7,223 nucleotides of DNA from Rhodospirillales bacterium (GTDB taxonomy: Bacteria > Pseudomonadota > Alphaproteobacteria > Rhodospirillales_A > Casp-alpha2): assembly GCA_016763915.1 (NCBI GenBank), contig JAESSX010000235.1:1-7223 (forward strand), written 5' to 3'. Position 1 is the first letter of the stretch. Each line of letters starts with the position of its first letter. A model generated the notes under the pieces. That model saw only the letters and a program-made list of their open reading frames with translations. It had not been told where the DNA came from and made no database searches. Made by a program: the position numbers and the translations under genes. Positions 1-4,387 of this stretch are shown here, one piece after another.

Positions 1-709
1 CGGACGCCGGCTCCTCCGGGACAACAATGCCGAGAATCGGGATTTCTTTCTCCAATTCCAGGGCGCGTTCCCGTTCCGCCTTGGCTTCGCCCTTGAGCAG
101 CACGACCTCTCCGGGTTTCAGGGGAACGAACTTTGAATCGGGAGTGGCGATGGCGGCGACCGGTTCCACCGGCTCGACAACGATCCCGGCTTTGGCCCGG
201 GCCACGGAGACCATTTTTTCCAGATCCACCGAGACGCACAGACCCAGAGCCACGGGATTCTGGGGCTTGATGTTGGAGATGTTCCAGTGGGAGCGCTCGC
301 GGATGGCATTGATGGTCGGTTTGGTGGTGCCGATCAGCCGGGAAATCTGCGCATCGGTCAATTCCGGGTGGTTTTTGACCAGCCAGGCGATGGCGTCCGG
401 GCGGTCCTGGCGTTTCGACACGGGCGTATAGCGCGCGCCTTTCTGGCGGACCTTGGGCAGCGGAATATTGGGTTTCGCCATTTGAATTTTGGCGTTGGGC
501 GCGGCAATGCAACGGTCCAGTTCTTCCTGCGTCAGCTCGCCGCACGCAATCGGGTCAAGGCCCTGCATGCCCATCGCCACTTCGTCATCGGCGATTGCCT
601 GAACTTCGAGATTATGAAGGCCGCAGAATTCGGCGATTTGTTCGAACGTCAATGGTGTGTTCTCAACCAGCCAAACAGCCGTTGCCTTTGGCATCAGGGG
701 ATGCGCCAT
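1..709 (-). CDS. trcR: Cell-cycle transcriptional regulator TrcR (DUF1013), C-terminal end cut by window edge
   Basis: The first 236 residues are visible and the frame is still open at the left edge; few residues should be missing. The protein begins MAHPLMPKATAVWLVENTPL, which I recognise as the DUF1013 family. Two helix-turn-helix-like stretches are visible: residues about 21-41 and, more convincingly, about 117-143 (LTDAQISRLIG...INAIRERSHWN). The C-terminal third is rich in Pro, Glu and Lys, with a charged helix near residues 208-222. In Caulobacter the family member TrcR is known to associate with RNA polymerase and to influence cell-cycle transcription. The ATG at 709 is preceded by AAAGGAA, 6-7 nt upstream. 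The gene lies 91 bp downstream of the oxidoreductase gene on the same strand with no clear terminator between them, so cotranscription is possible. The family assignment is firm; the role here is inferred from Caulobacter. Confidence 0.93.
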   Translation of the reverse strand, partial: MAHPLMPKATAVWLVENTPLTFEQIAEFCGLHNLEVQAIADDEVAMGMQGLDPIACGELTQEELDRCIAAPNAKIQMAKPNIPLPKVRQKGARYTPVSKRQDRPDAIAWLVKNHPELTDAQISRLIGTTKPTINAIRERSHWNISNIKPQNPVALGLCVSVDLEKMVSVARAKAGIVVEPVEPVAAIATPDSKFVPLKPGEVVLLKGEAKAERERALELEKEIPILGIVVPEEPAS

Positions 710-800
710 CGTTTATTCCTTTTCCAGAAGACCTTGTCCTTACCGTCAACCGTACGGCATCCAGACACGGGGCCTTTATAACGCCCAGTCCCCCCGGCGG

Positions 801-1811
801 TCAAACATCATGCTCCAGGAGAAGGACGATCTTTCCGATGTGTTTGCTGGATTCCATCAGGCGATGGGCCTCGGCGGCCTGCGACAATGGAAAGGTGGTA
901 TGCACCATGGGCGCGATTTCGCCGCTGGCGATCAGGGGCCAGACTGTTTTTTCCAACGCCTTGGCAATTTCTCCTTTGCGTTCGATAGGCAACGGCCTAA
1001 GCGTCGAGCCGGTCAGGGTCAGGCGTTTCAACATCACCGGCATGAAATTGACCTCGGCCTTGGGGCCGCCGAGGAAGGCGATCGACACGTGGCGTCCGTC
1101 GGGGCCCAGCGCCTTGAGGTTGCGTTGAATGTAATCGCCCCCGACCATGTCGAGAACGACATCCACCCCGACGCCATCGGTAAAATCCTTGGCGGCGTCT
1201 ACGAAGTCTTCGTCCCGGTAGTTGACGGCCCTCTCGGCGCCCAGGTCGCGGCAGACCCTGCATTTCTCTTCGCTTCCGGCGGTCGTGATCACCCGCGCCC
1301 CCAGACGCGACGCGATTTGAATGGCCGTGGTGCCGATGCCGCTGGAGCCGCCGTGCACCAGCAGCGATTCACCCGCTTTAAGCCCGGCGCGCTCGAACAC
1401 GTTGGTCCATACGGTGAAGCAGGTCTCGGGCAGCGCCGCGGCCTCGACCATGGAGAGCTTGCCGGGAACAGGCAGACATTGAGGGGCGGGGGCGGCGACA
1501 TATTCGGCGTATCCGCCACCGGCCACCAGGGCGCAAACCGTCTCGCCGATTTTCCAATTTCCGGCATCACGGCCGACGGCGACGATTTCGCCTGCGACTT
1601 CCAGGCCGGGGATATCCGTGACCCCCGGCGGCGGGGCGTAATGGCCCTGGCGTTGGATGCAATCGGGGCGATTGATTCCGGCGGCCTTAACCGCAATCAG
1701 GACTTCGCCATCGGCCGGGTGCGGGACCGGCCGGGTTGTCGTTTGCAGGACGTCGGGTCCGCCGGGTTCAATAATTTCGATGCAGATCATGGTTTCCGGG
1801 ATTTCGGTCAT
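801..1811 (-). CDS. NAD(P)H quinone oxidoreductase, PIG3/zeta-crystallin type (zinc-free MDR family)
   Basis: A 336-aa protein of full length for the family. It should reduce quinones or related electrophiles with NADPH in the cytosol. The N-terminal GroES-like domain (about 8-125) carries NRPDCIQRQGHYAPPPG at 47-63, a signature of the PIG3 (TP53I3-like) branch. The Rossmann domain has the nucleotide-binding motif VHGGSSGIGTTAIQIA at 152-167. Residues 68-80 read PGLEVAGEIVAVG, so the Gly-His-Glu of zinc-dependent alcohol dehydrogenases is absent. The start is not settled. ATG at 1811 has only a weak GAG upstream, while the in-frame ATG at 1790 (Met8) follows GGAAACC; both N-termini would fit the family. 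The gene is divergent from the DUF1192 gene (71-bp gap) and upstream of trcR on the same strand. The physiological substrate cannot be told from sequence. Confidence 0.93.
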   Translation of the reverse strand: MTEIPETMICIEIIEPGGPDVLQTTTRPVPHPADGEVLIAVKAAGINRPDCIQRQGHYAPPPGVTDIPGLEVAGEIVAVGRDAGNWKIGETVCALVAGGGYAEYVAAPAPQCLPVPGKLSMVEAAALPETCFTVWTNVFERAGLKAGESLLVHGGSSGIGTTAIQIASRLGARVITTAGSEEKCRVCRDLGAERAVNYRDEDFVDAAKDFTDGVGVDVVLDMVGGDYIQRNLKALGPDGRHVSIAFLGGPKAEVNFMPVMLKRLTLTGSTLRPLPIERKGEIAKALEKTVWPLIASGEIAPMVHTTFPLSQAAEAHRLMESSKHIGKIVLLLEHDV

Positions 1812-1882
1812 GGTAATATCTCAATCGATTTTGTTTAGAGGCTGTGTCAGGACTGACTTACACGCTCGCGGGAGAGGGAACA

Positions 1883-2065
1883 ATGGATAGCGACGATCTT
1901 GAACCTGAAAAAAAGAAGCCGGCGCCGAAAAACCTCGACGTGATGTCGATTGAGGCGTTGGGCGAATATATTGCTGAATTGGAAGCGGAGATTTCCCGGG
2001 CTCAAAAGGCCATTGCCGGAAAGGAAAGTGCTCAGGCCGCGGCTGAAACCTTTTTCAAGGCGTAG
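1883..2065 (+). CDS. DUF1192 small acidic protein
   Basis: A 60-aa protein beginning MDSDDLEPEKKKPAPKNLDV and continuing through a conserved core, VMSIEALGEYIAELEAEISR (about 20-39). This matches the DUF1192 family, found mainly in alphaproteobacteria. The acidic and basic N-terminus is followed by one amphipathic helix with heptad-like spacing, so a short coiled coil or a protein-binding helix is plausible. No molecular function is established for the family, and I see no catalytic motif. The start is supported by GGGAGAGG placed 4-5 nt before the ATG; an in-frame ATG at 1844 lacks this site and would add non-conserved residues. The gene is divergent from the PIG3-type oxidoreductase. Its last 11 bp overlap the 3' end of the convergent membrane-protein gene. 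Confidence 0.88.
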   Translation: MDSDDLEPEKKKPAPKNLDVMSIEALGEYIAELEAEISRAQKAIAGKESAQAAAETFFKA

Positions 2066-2300
2066 AGCCCGGGGGCCGTTCGGCGGACCGGGGTGTTTGC
2101 GCCCGGCGTTTGCCCATGTACATCAGCCACCCGACGGGACCCAGGAACGAAACGATCACCAGCCATCCCCAACGGGGGCCAATGGGGCACCGCGTCCCTT
2201 CGGGCGCCGTCCAAGGCCCGCTTCTGGAAGACACCAGAACATGGACCAGCGGCAGAACATAACCGACGATCAGAAAAATCCAGGCGGCAGTGGGGCTCAT
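2055..2300 (-). CDS. Small two-helix membrane protein resembling the PLDc_N (phospholipase D-nuclease N-terminal) domain
   Basis: An 81-aa protein with two hydrophobic helices, about residues 6-24 (AAWIFLIVGYVLPLVHVLV) and 46-62. The second segment ends GPVGWLMYMGKRR. This Trp-rich helix, Gly-Pro-x-Gly turn and aromatic-Tyr ending resemble the stand-alone PLDc_N family of small inner-membrane proteins, here without any phospholipase domain. The tail after residue 64 is basic and Pro-rich and should be cytoplasmic. No strong ribosome binding site precedes the ATG at 2300. The same stretch can be read in another frame from 2316, but only this frame gives coherent membrane segments. The gene is convergent with DUF1192 (11-bp overlap). 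Its start lies 15 nt from a CtrA-type box, so control by CtrA is possible. Function is unknown. Confidence 0.68.
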   Translation of the reverse strand: MSPTAAWIFLIVGYVLPLVHVLVSSRSGPWTAPEGTRCPIGPRWGWLVIVSFLGPVGWLMYMGKRRAQTPRSAERPPGSTP

Positions 2301-2315
2301 GAAGCGGTGCAGTCA

Positions 2316-2330
2316 TTAACCAAGATTTAA
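2316..2330. promoter_or_regulatory. Perfect CtrA-type box TTAA-N7-TTAA
   Basis: The 15-bp sequence TTAACCAAGATTTAA has both TTAA half-sites at the exact 7-bp spacing of the CtrA full site. The left half continues as TTAACCAA, one base from the extended TTAACCAT consensus. CtrA is the master cell-cycle response regulator of alphaproteobacteria. On the plus strand a possible -10 element (GCTAGG, 2340-2345, resembling the alphaproteobacterial GCTANAWC form) follows 9 nt downstream, an arrangement compatible with activation. On the minus strand the site sits only 15 nt before the start codon of the small membrane protein gene, closer to repression geometry. Site recognition is direct; the effects are inferred. 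Confidence 0.7.
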
Positions 2331-2349
2331 TGTGTGTTTGCTAGGTTGC

Positions 2350-2441
2350 CACTATGGGTGAGTAAAAAAAAGCATCATCCATTCAACTTCGACGCCTCCC
2401 TGTTGAACTCGCCGCCCCTTAGGGGGCGGCGTTTTTTTTTT
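2350..2441 (+). ncRNA. Candidate CtrA-controlled trans-acting small RNA with CCUCCC loop
   Basis: The plus strand between the CtrA box and a strong terminator holds no convincing coding sequence but folds neatly. After an A-rich single-stranded 5' part (AGTAAAAAAAAGC, about 2361-2373) there is a hairpin with 6-bp perfect arms, TTCAAC (2382-2387) and GTTGAA (2402-2407). Its 14-nt loop shows CCTCCC (2395-2400), complementary to a Shine-Dalgarno sequence. Two nucleotides later the terminator hairpin begins, ending in ten T. An anti-Shine-Dalgarno loop plus a rho-independent end is the known plan of several alphaproteobacterial small RNAs, such as AbcR and NfeR1 of Sinorhizobium. The 5' end is estimated from the possible -10 and may be off by several bases. 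I cannot assign it to a named family. Confidence 0.55.
2410..2441 (+). terminator. Strong intrinsic terminator
   Basis: A 9-bp perfect GC-rich stem (CGCCGCCCC at 2410-2418 with GGGGCGGCG at 2423-2431) closes a 4-nt loop, TTAG, and is followed at once by ten T (2432-2441). This is a textbook rho-independent terminator on the plus strand. No plus-strand protein gene ends nearby: DUF1192 ends about 345 bp upstream, with a minus-strand gene between. The terminator therefore most likely ends the candidate small RNA. Confidence 0.88.
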
Positions 2442-2492
2442 ATTTCAAAGTCAAAGTCCTGCCTGTGCACGGGGGGTATGTCTTTCGGGGGG

Positions 2493-2520
2493 TTGACCCT
2501 GGGAGGCATGCTTGGGTAAT
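2493..2520 (+). promoter_or_regulatory. Possible promoter for the thioesterase pair
   Basis: TTGACC (2493-2498) and GGTAAT (2515-2520) are separated by 16 bp, matching the sigma-70 hexamers at five and four of six positions. The -35 overlaps the second of two direct CGGGGGGT repeats whose starts lie 16 bp apart, which could be an activator or repressor site. A start near 2527 would give a leader of about 165 nt. This is a weak call; another TTGACA at 2551-2556 has no matching -10. Confidence 0.3.
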
Positions 2521-2569
2521 GTCCTTTATCGCAAGAATTTAAAGGCGAGTTTGACAGGGGTAAGGCAAC

Positions 2570-2602
2570 AAAAACGGGGGCTGCCGGTAACGGCGGTCCC
2601 CG
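2570..2602 (-). terminator. Long hairpin, possible minus-strand terminator or leader structure
   Basis: Bases 2575-2586 and 2591-2602 pair over 12 bp, two of them G-U in the plus-strand RNA, around the tetraloop GTAA, a GNRA loop in that RNA. On the minus strand the stem is followed by TTTTTG, as in an intrinsic terminator. On the plus strand no T run follows, so there it would be a stable element in the thioesterase leader. No minus-strand gene is known to end here, so the role is open. Confidence 0.4.
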
Positions 2603-2657
2603 AAATTATTGCGGCTTTCTGTTTTCACTTCCCCTTGGTCCATGATAATTCCCTACC

Positions 2658-2696
2658 ATGAGCAATCCGCAGCCCGAAACTAGTGGTGCCCCATGA
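2658..2696 (+). other. Possible 12-codon leader ORF overlapping the thioesterase start (ATGA)
   Basis: ATG at 2658 opens a 12-residue frame, MSNPQPETSGAP, whose TGA (2694-2696) overlaps the ATG at 2693 of the next gene as ATGA, the usual layout for translational coupling. No strong Shine-Dalgarno sequence precedes it. The peptide also resembles a typical N-terminal tail of this thioesterase family, so it could instead be the real N-terminus displaced by a one-base frameshift or sequencing error. Confidence 0.3.
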
Positions 2697-2712
2697 TAGA
2701 TTCTACCACTAG
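2680..2712. repeat. Inverted repeat CTAGTGGT around the first thioesterase start codon
   Basis: CTAGTGGT (2680-2687) and ACCACTAG (2705-2712) are perfect 8-bp arms separated by 17 bp. The start codon at 2693 lies in the centre, in the loop if the RNA folds. It could be a protein operator or an RNA hairpin affecting initiation. Confidence 0.6.
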
Positions 2713-3127
2713 GGACCGGTATCCCCACTTCATGAGCCTCCAGACACGCTGGATGGACAACGATATCTACGGTCACATCAATAACGTCACTTACTATTCC
2801 TACTTCGATACCCTGGTGAACAGATTTTTGATCGACGAAGGCGGGTTCGATCCTCATACCGATACGGTCATTGGCGTCGCCGTGGAAACCATGTGCACAT
2901 TCAAAAAACCCATTGCTTTTCCGGATCCCATCGATGCGGGGTTACGGGTTGGAAAATTGGGCAATACCAGTGTGCGTTACGAAGTCGGTATTTTCCGTGA
3001 AAACGAATCCGAGGCCTCGGCCAGCGGGCATTTCGTCCATGTTTTCGTGGACCGGGCGACCCATAAGCCCGTCCCCATTCCCGTTAATTTCCGCGCCGCT
3101 TTCGAACGAATCCGGGTGAGCGGCTGA
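2693..3127 (+). CDS. Acyl-CoA thioesterase, hotdog fold (4HBT superfamily), first of tandem pair
   Basis: A 144-aa single-domain hotdog protein of normal length, expected to hydrolyse acyl-CoA thioesters in the cytosol. The active-site region reads TRWMDNDIYGHINNVTYYSY (18-37): the second Asp of the Asp-Asn-Asp (Asp24) aligns with the catalytic Asp of 4-hydroxybenzoyl-CoA thioesterase and YbgC, followed by Gly-His-Ile-Asn-Asn and the aromatic helix. The strand SGHFVHVFVD (111-120) is the usual core strand. The ATG at 2693 has no good ribosome binding site. It lies in the loop of an 8-bp inverted repeat and overlaps the stop of a 12-codon ORF, so initiation may be coupled. An in-frame TAG at 2681 excludes a longer frame. 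The next gene starts 1 nt after this stop. The substrate chain cannot be predicted. Confidence 0.9.
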   Translation: MIDSTTRDRYPHFMSLQTRWMDNDIYGHINNVTYYSYFDTLVNRFLIDEGGFDPHTDTVIGVAVETMCTFKKPIAFPDPIDAGLRVGKLGNTSVRYEVGIFRENESEASASGHFVHVFVDRATHKPVPIPVNFRAAFERIRVSG

Positions 3128-3128
3128 C

Positions 3129-3572
3129 ATGGCTGACACAGCGTCCGATCCCGCCCGGCAAAACCGGGACGATTTTCCCTTCCGGATCGAGATTCCGACC
3201 CGGTGGGGAGACAACGATATGCTTCGCCATATCAACAACGTTTCCTATTACCGCTATTTCGAGGCCATTGTCGTCCGCTTTCAAATGCAGGAAGCCGGGG
3301 TCGACTGGTTGAACGACCCGGTCTCGCCGCAGGCGGTGGAAAGCCTGTGCCGGTTCCATCGCCCCCTCAGTTTCCCGGAAACCATTGAGGCCGGATTGCG
3401 TGTCGAACGAATAGGAAATTCCAGTGTGACCTTTGAAATTGCACTGTTCGGGGAAGGCGACGTCACGCCGGCGGCGACCGGGCATTTCGTCCATGTCTTC
3501 GTCAATGGGGGGACGCTCAAATCGCATCCGATCCCGGACGCGATAAAGAAAGTCTTCGAAAAATTCTGCTGA
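3129..3572 (+). CDS. Acyl-CoA thioesterase, hotdog fold (4HBT superfamily), second of tandem pair
   Basis: A 147-aa paralogue of the preceding gene, alignable over nearly its whole length at a little under half identity by eye. The active-site segment TRWGDNDMLRHINNVSYYRY (24-43) keeps the Asp-Asn-Asp (catalytic Asp30 by alignment), His34 and Asn-Asn. It has Leu-Arg where the first copy has Tyr-Gly just before the His. The core strand TGHFVHVFVN (118-125 region) matches the first copy. The gene begins TGACATG, 1 nt after the stop of its neighbour, so the two form an operon and are probably translationally coupled. The pair may form a heteromer or have separate acyl preferences; neither is shown by the sequence. 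A hairpin terminator follows 21 bp after the stop. Confidence 0.9.
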   Translation: MADTASDPARQNRDDFPFRIEIPTRWGDNDMLRHINNVSYYRYFEAIVVRFQMQEAGVDWLNDPVSPQAVESLCRFHRPLSFPETIEAGLRVERIGNSSVTFEIALFGEGDVTPAATGHFVHVFVNGGTLKSHPIPDAIKKVFEKFC

Positions 3573-3593
3573 ACTGTGTCGGGGCTCAAGGAA

Positions 3594-3621
3594 AAGGCGC
3601 ACCCGTTTGTGGATGCGCCTT
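3594..3621. terminator. Shared hairpin terminator between convergent thioesterase and heat-shock genes
   Basis: AAGGCGCA (3594-3601) and TGCGCCTT (3614-3621) form a perfect 8-bp stem with a 12-nt loop, placed between the stops of two convergent genes (3572 and 3648). On the minus strand the stem runs into TTTTCC, which fits termination of the heat-shock gene. On the plus strand only the T of the arm itself follows, so termination there is less certain. Confidence 0.65.
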
Positions 3622-3647
3622 CGCTTGTCACTGGATGGCAGTTTGAC

Positions 3648-4100
3648 CTAGGCGGCTTTTTGCTCGTTCCGGACGGCATCCTTGGTTTCGATGGTGATCT
3701 TGCGTGGTTTCTTTTCTTCGGGAATTTCGCGCACCAGATCGATATTGAGCAGCCCGTTGACGAGGCTGGCATCCACCACCTTGATATGATCGGCGAGGTC
3801 GAAGCGGCGCTCAAACGCACGTCCGGCAATTCCGTGATGGAGATAGGTTTTACCATCATCGTCCTGGCTGACCGTACCGGATACGACAAGGGTGTTTTCC
3901 TTGGCCGTCACGTCCAGGTCCTGTTCGCTGAACCCGGCCAGGGCAATGGAAATCCGGTATCCGTCTTCGCCCGTTTGCACGATGTTGTAGGGCGGGTAGG
4001 TGTTGGTTGAACCCATCCGGGTCGACTCGTCAAGCAGGCGCTGAAAACGGTCAAAGCCGACGGAAAGACGAAACAGGGGAGAAAAATCAAGAGTACGCAT
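3648..4100 (-). CDS. ibpA: Small heat-shock protein, IbpA type (Hsp20 family)
   Basis: A 150-aa cytosolic holdase chaperone that should bind unfolding proteins for later refolding by DnaK and ClpB. The N-terminus MRTLDFSPLFRLSVGFDRF matches E. coli IbpA (MRNFDLSPLYRSAIGFDRL). The alpha-crystallin domain spans about 36-128, with PPYNI (36-40), AGFSEQDLDV (55-64) and the ASLVNGLLNI strand (111-120). The C-terminal I-x-I motif, which docks between dimers, is ITI at 135-137. The tail (about 138-150) is somewhat longer than in E. coli. The start is decided by AGGAGG at 4109-4114: it is 8 nt from the ATG at 4100 but only 2 nt from the in-frame ATG at 4106, and the shorter N-terminus matches IbpA. 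An RpoH promoter and a structured leader lie upstream. Confidence 0.95.
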   Translation of the reverse strand: MRTLDFSPLFRLSVGFDRFQRLLDESTRMGSTNTYPPYNIVQTGEDGYRISIALAGFSEQDLDVTAKENTLVVSGTVSQDDDGKTYLHHGIAGRAFERRFDLADHIKVVDASLVNGLLNIDLVREIPEEKKPRKITIETKDAVRNEQKAA

Positions 4101-4127
4101 AGCCATATCCTCCTTGAAGAAGCTACA
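4098..4127 (-). promoter_or_regulatory. Candidate RNA thermometer at the ibpA ribosome binding site
   Basis: In the ibpA mRNA, UGUAGC (4127-4122) can pair with GCUAUG (4103-4098), which contains the start codon, over six pairs (two G-U). Inside it, CUUCU (4122-4118) can pair with GGAGG (4113-4109) of the Shine-Dalgarno around a UCAA loop. The two stems compete for one base (4122). Weak, G-U-rich pairing over the Shine-Dalgarno is the logic of ROSE and fourU thermometers of small heat-shock genes. I see no classic ROSE UUGCU motif, so this would be a variant. The pairing was found by eye. Confidence 0.35.
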
Positions 4128-4387
4128 TGGTTGATGGGGTCCACCGGCCCTCATGGGTGTGGAGGGCCTTTCTGGTCAAACCCCGACATCAATCCCGAAG
4201 TTCATTCCTGCGAACCTTGTCGCAAGAACCGTTCGGGCGGTTTCGGCAACAGACCCTAAAGGTGAGGCATCCGTTGACCATGGCTGATATAGGGTTATGC
4301 GGTTCCAGGCGCAAGGGGTGGAAAAGCAATGCTGAATTCAAGCGGTATGGATTGAGGGCTCTGAGGGCGTGCCGTCGCTGGCCCGGT
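4101..4387. other. Intergenic region between cyclase and ibpA: ibpA promoter and leader, no gene
   Basis: No convincing coding sequence lies here in either direction; the long plus-strand frame crossing it is antisense to the cyclase. On the minus strand it holds the RpoH promoter and the roughly 180-nt ibpA leader. The leader has several small hairpins, the best being GGCCCTC/GAGGGCC (4168-4162 with 4152-4146, 9-nt loop), and AACCG/CGGTT and TGCGA/TCGCA further upstream. No obvious terminator for the cyclase gene was found. Confidence 0.6.
4287..4315 (-). promoter_or_regulatory. RpoH (sigma-32) promoter of ibpA
   Basis: On the minus strand CCCCTTG (its CTTG at 4315-4312) is followed after 18 bp by CCTATAT (4293-4287). 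This fits the alphaproteobacterial RpoH consensus CTTG-N17/18-CYTATNT, and it lies upstream of a gene of the class expected to be RpoH-controlled. Transcription should begin near 4280, giving a leader of about 180 nt before the ATG at 4100. Confidence 0.75.

Larger units (their letters stand above)
2442..2657. other. Intergenic region upstream of the thioesterase genes, no gene seen
   Basis: About 215 bp between the terminator and the thioesterase leader ORF. I see no coherent coding sequence in either direction. The region holds two copies of CGGGGGGT (2470-2477 and 2486-2493), a weak plus-strand promoter candidate overlapping the second copy, and a long GC-rich hairpin at 2575-2602. These are listed separately. 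Confidence 0.6.

Noticed and set aside
710..800. Possible promoter or terminator between the oxidoreductase gene and trcR
   Set aside because: Only a 4-bp GGGC/GCCC stem and isolated TTGACG and TATAAA-like pieces without proper spacing were found, so nothing was called.
1687..1694. TTAACCGC, a CtrA half-site-like sequence
   Set aside because: It is a single half-site inside the oxidoreductase coding region, without a partner TTAA at 7 bp.
2032..2316. Alternative 94-codon minus-strand frame over the membrane protein gene
   Set aside because: It gives a Cys/Pro-rich sequence with no domain-like pattern, while the 2055-2300 frame gives two clean membrane helices.
2334..2519. Plus-strand 61-codon frame over the terminator
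   Set aside because: It reads straight through a strong intrinsic terminator stem and T run, has low-complexity residues and resembles no family; the region is better explained as a small RNA gene.
3648..4154. Longer ibpA start at 4154
   Set aside because: The extra residues do not match IbpA, and the AGGAGG at 4109-4114 is placed ideally for the ATG at 4100.
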